38,005 bases of DNA from an uncultured Verrucomicrobiota bacterium (lineage in GTDB: Bacteria > Verrucomicrobiota > Verrucomicrobiia > Limisphaerales > CAIYYI01). The notes under the pieces are model-generated. The model did no database searches and had not been told where the DNA came from. It worked only from the letters and a program-made list of their open reading frames with translations. A program made the translations under genes and the position numbers. The stretch is from assembly GCA_903930345.1 (NCBI GenBank), contig CAIYYI010000498.1, positions 1 to 38,005 of the forward strand, in the 5' to 3' direction. Shown here in pieces: positions 1-13,300 of the stretch (positions are counted from its first letter, which is position 1; each line of letters opens with the position of its first letter).

Positions 1-1
1 C

Positions 2-3000
2 GACCCCAATCTCTACTCCATGCTCAAGCGGCGGGCGCGTACTTTGATGGATCAGATCCTGCAGCCACCCGGCACGCCAAACAGCCAGGACAAATTGCGG
101 GCGCGCATCGAATACTATGAGAATCTGCTCCTGGCGGATGCCGCGCTGGATCTGGCCAAGTGGGGCACTGCCGCCTGGGTGCCCAGCAGCCCGTTGCGCA
201 ACCTGACCAATGAAGTTGGTCGGATCAAAAATGACTACCTGCCTGGGCGGCGCGCCTATCTTTATGTCAGCCAGGTCAACGCGGGCAACATCGCCACGGA
301 ACAACCGGCGGGAGCCAACCTGCAAATCGGGGCGGTGGACTTTAATCCCGTCGGCGGCAACCAGGCCCACGAGTATGTGGAGTTGCTGAACACCAACAGC
401 TACGCTTTGGATATCTCACTCTGGCAACTGACTGGTGCCATTGATTTTACGTTCATGCCGGGAACTGTTATTCCGGCTGGAACCCGTCTCTACGTGTCGC
501 CGGATGTCAAGGCATTCCGAACCCGCACCGCCAGTCCCAAAGCGGGGGAACGACGCTTTGTGGTAGGCCCCTACAAGGGCCAACTCTCGGCCCGGGGCGA
601 AACCCTCATGCTGTTGGAACCAAGCGGTCGCACCAACTTCAGCCTGACCTACCCTGGCAATCCCAGCCTGGCCCAGCAATTCTTGCGCATCACCGAAGTC
701 ATGTATAATCCCGCCCCCGGGGGGGCGTACCCTGCCTCCGAATACGAATATCTGGAACTGCGCAATATTTCGACCACCATCCCTCTAAACCTGGCGGGTA
801 TCCGTCTCGCGAACGGGGTTGATTTTGACTTCAGCACGGGTGCAGTCACTCAGTTGCCTCCTGGCCAACGTCTTCTAGTGGTGAAAAATCCAGCGGCCTT
901 CACCAGCCGCTACGGAAGCAATATCGTCCTGGCCGGGGTGTTCAGCGGTTCGCTGGACAACGCGGGGGAACGCCTCCAACTGCTGGACGCCAACGGGGAG
1001 GAGATCTTGGATTTCACTTACAACAACAGTTGGTACCCACTCACGGATGGGCTAGGTTTCTCCCTCATGGTGGCTGATGAGCAAGCCACACCCGACGCTT
1101 GGAATAATCGCGGGAACTGGCGGGCCAACAGCACGCTTCATGGCACCCCCGGCAGCGACGAGCCACTTGGCCTAATCCCTCCGACGGTGGTGATCAACGA
1201 GGTCTTGGCGCACACCGACCCTCCGCTGGAGGATAGTGTGGAATTGTACAACTACGGCACCAGTGTCATTGACATCAGCGGCTGGCTGCTGACGGATGAC
1301 CTGGCCCTGCCCCGCAAGTACCGCATTCCGCCGAGCACCCTGCTTGCACCGGGCGCTTATGTGGTCTTTAAGGAAACCGACTTCAACGCCAATGGCACCG
1401 GCTTCAGCCTCAGTTCCACCGGAGATGGGGTTTACCTCTTCAGCGCGGATGCAGCGGACAATCTGACTGGCTACCTGCATGGGTTTGCTTTCGGACCCAC
1501 TGAAAACGGCCGCAGTCTTGGCCGCCACGTAAACACCATGGGCGAGGAAGAATTGGTGCCGGAGGCATCCCTCAGCCTGGGCACGAACAATGCGGGACCC
1601 TTGGTGGGTCCAGTGGTCATCAGCGAAATCATGTTCCATCCGGTTGCAATCTCAGGCAACACCAATCCCACCGCCTACGTGGAATTGCTGAACCTGGCTG
1701 CCACCAACGTGCCCCTGTTCACGCTGGCAGAGCCCACCAACGCCTGGCGTTTGCGCAGCGCGGTGGATTACGATTTCCCCGTCAACACCTGGCTGGCCCC
1801 TGCGGAATCCGTGCTGGTCTGCGGCTTCGACCCTGCCACCAACCTGACCGCCCTGCAATCATTGCGGTCGTTGTATGGCATTCCCGCAGCAACGCGCATT
1901 TTCGGTCCCTGGTCGGGGAGTCTTCCCAATGACCAAGGCGTAGTGGAATTGCAAAAACCCGACTTGGCCAATAGCAACAACGTGCCTTATGCATTGGTGG
2001 AACGGGTTCACTATCGCGATACCGGCCCATGGCCAGCGCTGGCCGATGGCACCGGGGCGGGACTGACCCGCGTAACCCCCTCCCTGTATGGCAATGAGCC
2101 CACCAACTGGATCGCCGCCCGCCCCACCCCGGGCACCAATTACCTGGTCACGCAACCTCCGTCCATCGTCATCCAGCCCTCCAGCTTAAAACTGGTGCTG
2201 GGCTCCTCCAGCAACCTGATGGTGGCAGTCACCGGGAACGGCCCCTTCGGCTACCAATGGAAGTACCACGGAGTCAATGTTGAAGGGGCAACCAATGCCC
2301 AACTGGGCTTGGCCCCTGTTCAATATGCCCACGCCGGAGCTTATCAGGTGCTGATCATGTCGCCCGAAGGGGTGGTGGCCAGTGAATGGGCCACGGTGCT
2401 GGTGCAGGCAGCGGCTGGTTTCACCACTCAGCCGAGCATTCTGACCATGCTGTTTCCGTATCAAAGCACCAACTTGAATGCGGTCATCAAAGGCGACGCC
2501 ACCCGTGCCCAGTGGTTTTTCAATGGAGCACCGCTGCCAGGAGCCACCGGATCCAGCCTATCGCTGTTCAACGTTCAGCCCACCAATGCTGGAAATTATG
2601 TCCTCATGGTAAGCAATGAGGTGTCGGTGGCCACCAGCCAGACTGCGGTGGTGAGCGTCCGCCTGCAACCGCTGATCATGGAGCAACCACGGAGCTTGTC
2701 GGTCTTCGCCGGGAGCAACACTACGTTGAGCGTGACTGCCGTCAGCACCACTCCGTTGCGTTACCAATGGCGACAGGCGGGGGTGAATCTGCCCAACGCC
2801 ACCAATGTCACCTACGCGATTACCGGGGCTCAGGAAGCCCAGGCGGGAACCTATGATGTGATGGTGGCGGATAATTTCGGCACCACCGTGAGCGACTCTG
2901 TGGTGGTGGAAGTCAAAACTCGGCCGATCATCATGAAGGGTCCATTCCCCACCAACCTGGTGGTGCTGGTGGGGACCCCAGTGACCTATGCGATTGAGGT

Positions 3001-4285
3001 GAATGGTGCCCTCCCGATGAATTTCCGTTGGCGCAAGAATGGGTTTTCCATTCTCACCAACATGCTGCTCTCAGAGACCACCAGCGTCTTCTCGATCACC
3101 GGCACCCTGACCAACAATGCCGGCTATTACGAAGTGTTGATCACCAACACTTTTGGCAGCACCCCCCTCAGCGGTCGGACGTATTTGACGGTGATGGAAC
3201 CACTCACCAACCAAATGCTGGTGCCGGGGTCCAACCCCGCTTTCAAACTGGTGTGTGTGCCCTCCTCCCCGGGCGCGGGGCTGACCACCATGGCGTTCAA
3301 ATACCAGTGGTCATTCAATGGCACCAACCTGAATAACGCCACCAATGCCACCCTGACGGTCACCAACGCCCAAATGGAAAATGTGGGTGCGTACACGGTG
3401 GTGGCCACCAACCAAGTGGGTACCATGGCCAGCCAAACCGCTTACCTTTATGTCAACGAGCCGCCGGGGTGGGTATTTACCCCAACCAATTTGCTGTTGG
3501 ATGTTGGGGCAGAAGCCCGTTTTGCTGGATTGGCCATGGGAGGGGGACAAATCACCTACCAATGGAGGTTCAACGAAACCTCTCTCCTCGGAGAAACGAA
3601 CAGCACATTGGTCATCACCAATGCTCAATCGAGTAGCGCTGGGAGCTACCAATTGGTGGCCCGCAATCTGGCGGGTGCCATCACCAGCGCTCCGGCCTGG
3701 CTGAGCTTGGGAGAGGCCCCGGTGGTTACGGTGCAACCGCAAAGCGCGGAAATCCTTGCCGGAACGAATTATTCTCTGAGTGTCACCGCTAGCGGAACAC
3801 CACCGTTGTTCTTCCAATGGCAACACAACCAGCAACCGTTGGCGGACGCCACGAATGCCACGCTTGTTCTGACCAATGCTAATTCCTCACAAGTCGGTGC
3901 ATACTATGTTGTTATAACCAATACTTCCGGCGCGACCACCAGCCAGGTGGCCAGGCTTTTCCTGGCAGGGGCGGACCAGGATGGCGATGGGTTGTCAGAT
4001 TGGCAGGAATACCGTCTCGGCACAAATCCGCAGGATGCGCATAGCTCCTTCAAGGTTGCCATCACCGGACCTGACGCTTCGATTCAGCAAATCACCCTTA
4101 CTTTTGAGGTTTTGGCTGGTCATTCCTACAGTATCCAGCGCAATGAAAGTTTTGGGTTGAATTCTTGGCAGAATTTGACTAATGTAACGGATGTTGCCTC
4201 TAACCAAACCATGCAAGTTTACTACTCATTGCCAACAGGCGGCAACCGATTTTACCGGCTGACCAGTCCAGCCACCCAGTTCTAA
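2..4285 (+). CDS. CotH-type surface protein, C-terminal part, with 4 lamin-tail and 7 Ig-like domains (5' end outside window)
   Basis: The frame is open to the window edge (codons for DPNLYS precede the first in-frame ATG at 20), so the gene starts upstream. The first ~80 residues (LYSMLKRRARTLMDQIL..., then DAALDLAKWG) resemble the end of a CotH kinase-like domain as found in verrucomicrobial surface proteins. Four lamin-tail-like domains follow, starting near 320, 684, 1189 and 1614, each with the pattern I-x-E-V/I-x-x-x-P and then E-Y/L-V/L-E-L-x-N. About seven Ig-like domains of ~85 residues fill 2157-3970; each has a Y/F-Q-W core and an A-G-x-Y strand. A calcium-loop-like motif DQDGDGLSDWQEY lies at 3973, and the last 64 residues form the Gly-x-x-Tyr ... 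FYR module shared with other genes here. The role is probably a secreted or surface-bound adhesive protein; any kinase activity is unproven because the catalytic part lies outside. The stop is 45 bases before the next gene, so co-transcription is likely. Confidence 0.85.
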   Translation, partial: DPNLYSMLKRRARTLMDQILQPPGTPNSQDKLRARIEYYENLLLADAALDLAKWGTAAWVPSSPLRNLTNEVGRIKNDYLPGRRAYLYVSQVNAGNIATEQPAGANLQIGAVDFNPVGGNQAHEYVELLNTNSYALDISLWQLTGAIDFTFMPGTVIPAGTRLYVSPDVKAFRTRTASPKAGERRFVVGPYKGQLSARGETLMLLEPSGRTNFSLTYPGNPSLAQQFLRITEVMYNPAPGGAYPASEYEYLELRNISTTIPLNLAGIRLANGVDFDFSTGAVTQLPPGQRLLVVKNPAAFTSRYGSNIVLAGVFSGSLDNAGERLQLLDANGEEILDFTYNNSWYPLTDGLGFSLMVADEQATPDAWNNRGNWRANSTLHGTPGSDEPLGLIPPTVVINEVLAHTDPPLEDSVELYNYGTSVIDISGWLLTDDLALPRKYRIPPSTLLAPGAYVVFKETDFNANGTGFSLSSTGDGVYLFSADAADNLTGYLHGFAFGPTENGRSLGRHVNTMGEEELVPEASLSLGTNNAGPLVGPVVISEIMFHPVAISGNTNPTAYVELLNLAATNVPLFTLAEPTNAWRLRSAVDYDFPVNTWLAPAESVLVCGFDPATNLTALQSLRSLYGIPAATRIFGPWSGSLPNDQGVVELQKPDLANSNNVPYALVERVHYRDTGPWPALADGTGAGLTRVTPSLYGNEPTNWIAARPTPGTNYLVTQPPSIVIQPSSLKLVLGSSSNLMVAVTGNGPFGYQWKYHGVNVEGATNAQLGLAPVQYAHAGAYQVLIMSPEGVVASEWATVLVQAAAGFTTQPSILTMLFPYQSTNLNAVIKGDATRAQWFFNGAPLPGATGSSLSLFNVQPTNAGNYVLMVSNEVSVATSQTAVVSVRLQPLIMEQPRSLSVFAGSNTTLSVTAVSTTPLRYQWRQAGVNLPNATNVTYAITGAQEAQAGTYDVMVADNFGTTVSDSVVVEVKTRPIIMKGPFPTNLVVLVGTPVTYAIEVNGALPMNFRWRKNGFSILTNMLLSETTSVFSITGTLTNNAGYYEVLITNTFGSTPLSGRTYLTVMEPLTNQMLVPGSNPAFKLVCVPSSPGAGLTTMAFKYQWSFNGTNLNNATNATLTVTNAQMENVGAYTVVATNQVGTMASQTAYLYVNEPPGWVFTPTNLLLDVGAEARFAGLAMGGGQITYQWRFNETSLLGETNSTLVITNAQSSSAGSYQLVARNLAGAITSAPAWLSLGEAPVVTVQPQSAEILAGTNYSLSVTASGTPPLFFQWQHNQQPLADATNATLVLTNANSSQVGAYYVVITNTSGATTSQVARLFLAGADQDGDGLSDWQEYRLGTNPQDAHSSFKVAITGPDASIQQITLTFEVLAGHSYSIQRNESFGLNSWQNLTNVTDVASNQTMQVYYSLPTGGNRFYRLTSPATQF

Positions 4286-4330
4286 AGACGCATTCCCAAT
4301 TTAACAGCAGTGTTTCCAGTTGAAAAAACC

Positions 4331-7300
4331 ATGAAAACCTCCAGTTCCACCTGCGTGGCGTTCCGTGCCCTGCGGACGCTGACCTACGTTTGCAGTCTTG
4401 TGATGGCTGCCGGATCCCTCCGGGCCGCCAGCATCACCATGACCAACTCGGATGCTGCGGGAGCAACATCTTTTAACACCAAGGGGAACTGGAACTCCAC
4501 CACCGCCCCAGCTACCGGCAATGACTACCTGACCAGCACAAACGTCCTGCGCACTCCCACGAGCGGAAGCGCCACTTTTGCTGCCAACAATCTGACTATC
4601 AATGGAGGCGGTACACTGGCCTTTAAAACACCCGGCCCCATCACAGTGCCGAACTTGATCCTGAATGGGGGAACGGTCGCTCAATTTTCAGTTGGGGTAA
4701 CCCCGGACACCTGCGTGCTGGCGGGCGCCATCAACGCACTCGCCCCTTCGACGTTGGACGGCAATTCCGCCGGCCGAATCCTGCTGATCTCCTCACCGAT
4801 AACCAATACCGCCCGGCTCACCGTGACAAGCGTCGGAACTGCCAACGGCATTGTGGCACTAACCAACAACAATACCAGCTACGCAGCCAACTGGACCATC
4901 AATGCCAACGGCGTCCTGCAACTCGGCGTGAACGGCGCAATGGGTGCCCCCGGCAGCGGTGCCATCACCAATAATGGCACACTGACCTTCAGCCGTTCCG
5001 ACTCCCCCACCTTTGCCAACCTCATTCTCGGCTCCGGTTCCATCAGCAATGCGGGCGCCGGCACCGTCACCCTTAGCAATAACACAAACAGTTACTCCGG
5101 CAATACTACTGTGGCAGCTGGCACGCTAAAGCTGGGTGGCGCAGCCGTGCTGGGCAGCACTAACGGTGTGGTGACTATGACCGGTGGCACGTTGGATCTG
5201 AATGGCAACTCCATCATCAAAGGAGCCATAAACGGAGGCTCCGGCACCATCACCTCCACTGCTGGCACACCCACTTATACGGTTCGCATGGCCGGGGGAA
5301 ACACTGCGGCCCGCATGCGGGGACCCATCAGCATTTCCACTGTCTATCCTGGCAGTGGCAACAATTGGCAGATTTTCAGCGGCGATAACGATTACACAGG
5401 CTCCACCACAGTCGGCGTCGGCAGCACCTTTTCCGCACAGCATGCCAATGCCCTCGGCGGCACCGGTTCCGGCACCACAGTGAACGGAAATCTGGAGTAC
5501 AAAACCGCCGCCAACACCACCTTTGCCGCCGAACCAGTGACCGTCAACAGTGGAGCTTCCATTGTCATCAACACCGGCAACGCGGGTGCCGGCGCGAGTC
5601 TGGTGGAAACGCTCACCGGCTCCATCAACCTGGCATCCGGAACGGCCAATTTCAACTTTGGGATTGATGCTGGAAAGAATGCCACCTTGCGTCTGGCTGG
5701 AGTGGTTTCCGGTGCGGGCAACCTCGCCAAGAACAACGGCGGCATCCTGTCGCTGGCGGCCGTTCACACCTACACTGGCAACACCTTGGTGAATGCCGGT
5801 TCCCTGCTCATGGAGCCCACCGGTTCAAATGCCAGATCCCCGCTGGTATTGGTGGCTTCCGGGGCCATCTTTGACGCCACCGCGCTGGCTGCCGGCTACC
5901 TCATTCCCGCCGGTCAGGCAATTGCGGGCGCTGGCGCGGCCAAGGGTATTGTCACCGCCGGTGCCAATTCAGGGGTTCTCCCTGGTGGCGATGGGGTGGC
6001 GGGCACACTGACCTTCACCAACGGCCCCCTTAACCTCAACGACGGAGCCATCCTGGGCTTTGATCTCTCCAGCACCACCACCGCCGTGGGTAGTGCCAAT
6101 GATCTGCTGCAAGCCCAGGACTTGGTCATTGCCGGAAACGTTCAGGTCAATTTCGCGTTCTTCGATGGCAAACCCGTGATTCCCGGAACCTACACGATCA
6201 TCAAATTCAGCGGAACGATGATCGGCGGCGCGGCGAATCTCGTGGCCACCGGTACCCGGTACACCGCCACTTTCGATGACACTGTGCCCGGCGAAATCAG
6301 AGTTACTTTCAGCGGTGCCGGTGCCAATATGGTCTGGGCGGGCGACGGGGCCAGCAACCGCTGGGATATCGCCCTTTCTCCAAACTGGCGCAACGGTGGG
6401 CAACCGGATGTCTTCCGCAACGGTGACTCTGTGGTATTCAATGACAGCGGGGCGGTCAACAACGTTGTGAATCTGGCCCAAGGCGTGGCTCCGTCGATTC
6501 TCACCGTTAGTTCCACGAGTAACTACATTTTCTCTGGCAACGGCTTGATCGCGGGCGGCGTGGTGGTCAAGGAAGGTCCTGGCACACTGATCATGAGCAA
6601 TGCCAACACCTACAGCGGAGGTACCTTTGTAACCGAAGGCATTGTGAAGGTGGGCAACGTCAGTGCGTTGGGTGCCAATGGCACCACCATCACCGCGACG
6701 AACACTGGATCCATCGACGTCGGGTCCATTGATCAAAGTGTCAAAGGCTATACGTACGTGGTCAGCGGAGCCGGCCCTGACGGCCAGGGCGCGATTCGTA
6801 ACACCTCCGCAACGACATTGGATGGAACCAAATCTGGCGTGAAAAACCTGATCATGCTGGGAGACACCACGTTAGGCACCATCAATAACCGCTTCGACAT
6901 TGGCAGTGGCGGTTACGTCAACGGCAACAATTTCAAGTTCACCAAGGTAGGCAGCTGGCATCTGCCCTTCCGCGGTCCCGTGAGCAATATTTCCGAGTAC
7001 GTTGTTCTTGGCGGACGGCTTTACGGGGAGGCCCCAACCCAGAACCAGATCAGCACCATCGCCCGAGTCTACCCTGGAGCGTCCTTGGGGGCATATTGCA
7101 ACGACAGTCTCACCAACGGCATCACCAACTCGGCCGAAATCTTCCTGTACGGCGGGTCACTCGGTGCCGAAGGTTCCCAATCCGCCAACAACCCATATGC
7201 AATCTGGACCGGACCGGTCAATGTGATGACAGACTCTCTGCTGAACCCGGCACAAGCCAACGCCAATGCGATCGTGCGCCTGACGGGCGGCCTGTTTGGC

Positions 7301-10300
7301 AGCGCCGGTCTGACGGTGCTGGGGAATGCGGGCCAACGTCCGGTCGATTTGCAAGTTCCCAACCCGGGTTATACTGGCAACTGGATCATCAATGCGAATG
7401 GCTGGGTGCGGCTGTTTGATGCTGGCACGCTGGGCAGTGGCAGCGTGATCGACAATGGCATTCTGGACTTGTGGCAGACCAATGCCGCAACCTGGGCCAA
7501 CAACATAACCGGCACAGGCTGGGTCCGCGTGCGCAACACCAACGGGGTGACCTTTGATGGCAGCGGCACCGTCACGGTCGGCAGCGGCACGGATGGAGGT
7601 CTTGAGGTTGGCCGTGACAATTACGGCAAAGCCATCTTTGCCGATGGGGCAAAAATCAACGTCACACGTTTGATGCTGGGCAATCCTTCCAATGTTTCTG
7701 GAGATGTGCTCCAAACCGGCGGCGAAGTGACGGTCACGCTTGGCAACGCCAACAAAAACCTTGGCATCGGCCACTGGGGCGGTGGTTTTTCGACCTACCG
7801 GATGCAGGGGGGAGTCTTGAATGTGCCCAATGGCAATATTGATGTGGGCAGCGACGGGGGAGGACAACTCCTCGTGTCAGGCGGTCTGATCACCGCCAAA
7901 GGCATCGCGGTGGACGGGGTTGGCAACACGGGGGCCATTCTGGGCACCAATGAAACCTTCAACCTGTCAGGGGGTGTCGTGATGCTCGGTGCCAACGGAC
8001 TGACGACAACGGCCACCGATGGCGGCTACCGGGTGAATCTTTCCTGCGGCACCCTGGGTGCCCTGGAAAGCTGGGCGAGTTCACTCATGATCACCCTCTC
8101 GAACGAGCCGATCGCAACAGTATTGAACTCCGGCGATTACCAGATCACTCTCTCCGGCGCGCTGAGCGGTCCCGGCGGTGTGAGCAAGACCGGACGCGGC
8201 CTGCTGGTCTTGGGCAATAACAACGTGTACGCAGGTGATACAACCGTCAATGACGGCACCCTGCTGGTGAACGGCGCGATCGGAACCAATGTGGGCTCGG
8301 TCATTGTGGCCGGGGGGCGCCTGGCTGGCAGCGGCGTAGTCCGCAGCCCGGTCACGGTGCAAGCGGGGGCCACCCTCACGGCTGGATCACTGCTAGGTGC
8401 CGGCACCCTGACTATCTCCAACAGCACCACCTTAAGCGATGGCTCCGCACTCGTGTTCGACCTCACAAACAACGTCACCGTCGGCGGCACGGCTAATGAC
8501 TTGGTGGACGTCAAGAACGACCTGACCCTGAATGGAACGATTCCAGTTTCCTTCAACTTCCTGGCCGGCGCTCCGGCACTGGGTTCACCCTACACACTGG
8601 CCAAATATGGCGGCACGATCACAGGCGGAGCAGCAAACCTGGCGGCACAGACACACTATGGCGTGTCCTTTGATGTTTCTGGCGGCCTGGTTAAGGCAAC
8701 CTTCGCCGGCGGCGGCTCAAATCTGGTCTGGCGCGGCGATGGCGCGGCAAATCTTTGGGCGCAAAGCGCAGCGTTAAACTGGTGGAATGGCACGGCCCTG
8801 GATTTCTTCGGTGCGGGGGACCTGGCCCTCTTTGACGATTCCGGCTCCAACAATGTGCCAGTGCTTGTGGAAGGGACCGTCGCCCCGCTCTCCATCACCG
8901 TCAATTCCACGAAGGACTATGTCTTTGGCGGCAATGGCCGCATCGCGGGTGCGGGCTCCCTGGTCAAACAGGGCACCGGTACCCTGACGGTGACCAACGC
9001 CAACGATTACATGGGGGCCACCGTGATCCAGGGCGGCACCCTGGCCATCAACTCGGATGCCAGTCTCGGAGCGATTCCAACCGCCACAACGCCTGGCAAG
9101 GTCCAATTGAACAATGCCCGCCTCCTGGCCTTGGACAACTTGGCCGTACATGCCGACCGCGGCTTCAACATCGGGCCATCCACCGGCACCGGCGCTGGCA
9201 CCATTGAGGTTCCTGAGGGTAAGACGATGCTGTATGCCGGGGTGATGACCAATAACGCGGCGGGCACTGGCACACTGGTTAAATCCGGCGCGGGCACCCT
9301 GGAACTCCGGGGCCTGAACTCCCACAGCGCAGGCACCCGGGTGCAGGGTGGTATTCTGGCCTTGAACACCGGCGGAGCAGCCGGTGCCGTCCGTAATCAG
9401 TTGGTCGTGGAATCCGGTGCTTTGGTGCTTTCGCTGGCGACCGACACCCTGGGTTACACTGCTGGCACGGTGGTCACCAACCTCGTCCTGAATGGGGGTT
9501 CGCTCATCCATGCCAAAGCGGCAAACCTCACCATTTTCCTTAACACCATTGAAATGACTGGAGGCACCCTCTCAGCCACCAATACCAGCGGTCGTCTGGA
9601 CTTCGGATCCTCCACGAAGGTGAACACCTATGCGAGTCCCAACGCCTCGTTCATCGCCGGCACAAGCATCAACCTGCGGCAGAACAACAACGTGTTCACA
9701 GTCGAGGATGGCGAGGCGGAGAACGACCTCGCGATCACAGCCCCGATCATTTACAATTCAGGTGAGGCCTCGGCTGCCGGGATCACCAAAAACGGAACCG
9801 GCCGGCTCTGGCTGAACGCCACCGCGAACTATCCCGGCCAAACTCTGATCAACGGCGGAACGCTGGCACTGGGCTCCAACGCCGTTCTGACCGGGACAAC
9901 CACCATTGTCCCGAACAACAGCGGTGTGTTCGATGTGTCGCAAGTCAGCACGGGTTTTGTGCTCACCTCCGGGCAGGCCATTGCCGGCAATGGCACCGTG
10001 AAAGGCAACGTCACCATTGGCAACAACTCCACAGTCTCGCCAGCGGGATTCGCCGCTCCCGCCACGCTTGGATTTTCGAACAGCCTGATCTTCAATTCTG
10101 GGGGCAAGTACAATGTCAACCTGGCGGCCACCACCACGGAAGGCGCCGGGGTGAACGACCTGCTGAATGTCGCGGGCGACCTGGTACTGAACGGGCCTGC
10201 CACCATCACCCTCTTCCAGCTTGAAGGTCAACTGGCGACCGGCACCTACCGCCTGATCAATTATGGCGGTTCTCTGATGGGCAACCCGACCAATTTCGTG

Positions 10301-13300
10301 TTTGTGAACAACACGGCCACCACGCGTTACGTTTACACCATTGATACCAGCGTTGCTGGACAGATCAACCTGGTCGTGAGCGGCAGTCCGGAAAGCCTGG
10401 TCTGGACCGGCTCAGGCACCTCGGTGATATGGGACCTCACCACCACCAACTGGACCAAAGGCGGCAGCCCTGATCGCTTCTTCAACGCCGACGATGTGCT
10501 ATTCAACGATAGCACCCCCTACACCTCAATCAACCTGTCCAGCACAATGGCTCCGGGCTCGGTTGCGGTGGATACCGCAGCGCGCCTTTACAGCATCAGT
10601 GGCGGCGGCAAGATCACCGGCGGAACCGGTCTGACCAAGACGGGCACCGGCTTGCTGTTCCTCGGGAACAACAACGACTTCCTCGGACCAGTGAGCGTCA
10701 CCGGCGGCACCCTGCGGCTGGGGAACAGCAACGGTCTGGGGGCCACGAACGGGGCCACCACCTTCGCTTCCGGCACCACGCTCGATCTGAACGGCAACGG
10801 TGCCGTGTATGAACCCGTATTTGTGCAAGGCACCGGGGTGGACAACGCGGGCGCGGTGGTCAATGGCAGTGCCACCTCGCTGGTTAACCTCGGCTTGCGA
10901 GGCCTTGTCACGCTCACAGGCGACACCCTGTTTGGTGGGCAAACCCGGTGGGACATCATCACAGGATCTCTGGTGGGCAATGGTTTCAAGCTGACCAAGA
11001 CCAACTCCATTGAGATCGGCATCAACACACCCGGACAGGACACCGGACTGGGAGACGTGGACATTGTCCAAGGCACCCTCACCTTCCAGGGTTTCACCCG
11101 TTTGGGGGATCCGGCCAAGACCATCACCATTTCTTCCAATGCAGTGTATAACTTCTGGGCGATTGGCAACACCATTGCGAACCCGCTGGTCAAACGCACC
11201 ATGCTGCTAAGCGGCGGCATCTGGAACAACAACAGTGGTGACGCCTGGCAAAACGGGCCGGTAACCTTGCAAGGCCCAGCCTACATCGGTGGCGGTGGCA
11301 ACCTGCTCGGCATCATGGGGCCGATCGACGGCCCTGGCAGCCTGATCAAAAACTCCGCGCTCAAACTCGTCCTCACAGGCACCAACACGTTCACCGGTGA
11401 CACCCTGGTCAACAGCGGCACGCTGATTCTATCCAACAGCGCTGTGTTGGCTGGCACCCCTCGCATCCTCCTGGCCAGCGGTACCCTGATGGACGTCTCC
11501 GCCTTTACCAGCGGTTTCAACGTGCAAAGCAATCAGATGCTGGCCGGTTCCGGCACGGTCACCGGCCTGGTGGTGGCTCCCTCTGGTGCCATTGTCTCCC
11601 CCGGTCGTGATTTCGTGGCTGGCACTCTGGTGTTCACGAACAGCCTCACGCTTAACGGCGCCATTCTCAATGTTGATTTGGCTGGGAACGTCGCCGTGGG
11701 TGGCGGCACCAACGATCTGGTGCAGGTGCACGATCTGACCTTGAGTGGCACCACGCTGGTGCGGTTCAACTTCCTTAACGGAGCTCCGGCTCTCGGGGTC
11801 AATTACACCCTGCTGCGCTATTCCGGCACCAAGAACGGATCCATCGCCGACCTGACGGTCGCGAACGAATCCGGGTACACCGCCATCCTTTCCGAGGCGG
11901 CCGGGGTCATTCAGGTGAGTTTCACTGGCAGTTCGCTGGCGCTGACTTGGGCGGGCGACGGTGCCGCCAATCTTTGGGATCTGAATGCGGCTCAAACCTG
12001 GCTTAACGGGGGTGCGGCGGCAGGCTTCCGCCAGTTTGATTCTGTCTCCTTCACCGACGCCGGCTCCGTGAGCCCGGCGGTAAGCTTGAGCGGCGTGCTG
12101 CAACCCGCCAGCCTGCTGGTGAACGCCAACACGGACTACACCTTTGCCGGTTCCGGCGGCCTGGCAGGAAATATGAGCCTGACCAAGTCTGGCTCCGGTA
12201 CGTTGACGTTGGATACCCTTAATGCCCATTTTGGTAAAACGATCGTTACTGGCGGTACACTTCGCCTTGGATCGGAGTCTGCCCTCGGTGCCAATCCTGG
12301 CGTTTTCACCGCCGACCAACTGACACTCAATGGCGGCAGTCTGCGTGCCGCTGCCAATGCCGCTCTGGATGATGCGAACCGAGGCATCCTGATCGGATCC
12401 AATGGCGGAACGATCGCAGTTGATTCCGGTGCAACTTTGGTCCTCTACACTCCAATAACCGGAGCGGGTGGCTCTCACCTCGCCAAGCAAGGTGCCGGCA
12501 CTCTGGTTCTCGGTGCCAACAATACCGTGACCAATATCCTGAGCATTGATCAAGGTATAGTTCAAGTGGGTGGTGGGTACTTGAGCACGGCCGGCACGCT
12601 GGGTTACCAGCCGTTTGTCACCAACAACAGCCAGCTGGTGTTTGACCGTTCCACTGCCATAACGATCACCAACCGCATTGCTGGTTTGGGTCAGGTTACC
12701 TATCAGTATAGTGGACCGCTCGGACCTCAGCCTCCCAATTTCATTGTCAACGCCGCCAACCTGTATTCGGGCACAACGGTTATCACCAATTCCCGCGTTA
12801 CAGCTTTAACTGCTACCGCACTTGGCAGCGGTCTGGTGAGTGTCCAGACCAATGGCCAGTTGCATGTCAACGGCGTCACCATCACCAACCCCATAGAAGT
12901 CATTGGCTTTGGCAGTCTGGACGTTGCGCCCCACTTCCGCTACGGGGCCTTGCGATTGCAAGGCGGCACAATCAGCGGGCCCGTCACCCTCCTGGGGCCG
13001 ACCCGCATCACAGCATACCAGAATAGTTTAGGTACCATTTCCGGCCCAATTACTGGCGCCTATGACATTGATTTCAATGCTGATAATGGAACGGCTGGCA
13101 CAGTCACCCTGAGCGGAACCAACGACTTTGCAAGTGCAACTCTGAGCAGCGCCACAGTCACCATGGGCAGTCCTTTCGCCCTGCCGGCTAGTTCCACACT
13201 GCGCATGCAAGGTTTCTCCAGCAGTGCCGGAGCCGTGCTCAACCTCAATAATTCGACCCAAACAGTTGCATCGCTGCAAGGCACCCATCAGTTCTCGCCA

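Noticed and set aside
11429..12565. 378-residue minus-strand open frame inside the giant PATR gene
   Set aside because: It is antisense to a clearly coding repeat region, has low-complexity composition, no recognisable domain and no ribosome binding site. Several similar antisense frames in 4331-19510 (e.g. 5969-6736, 15491-16324, 17441-18421) come from the GC-rich repeats.
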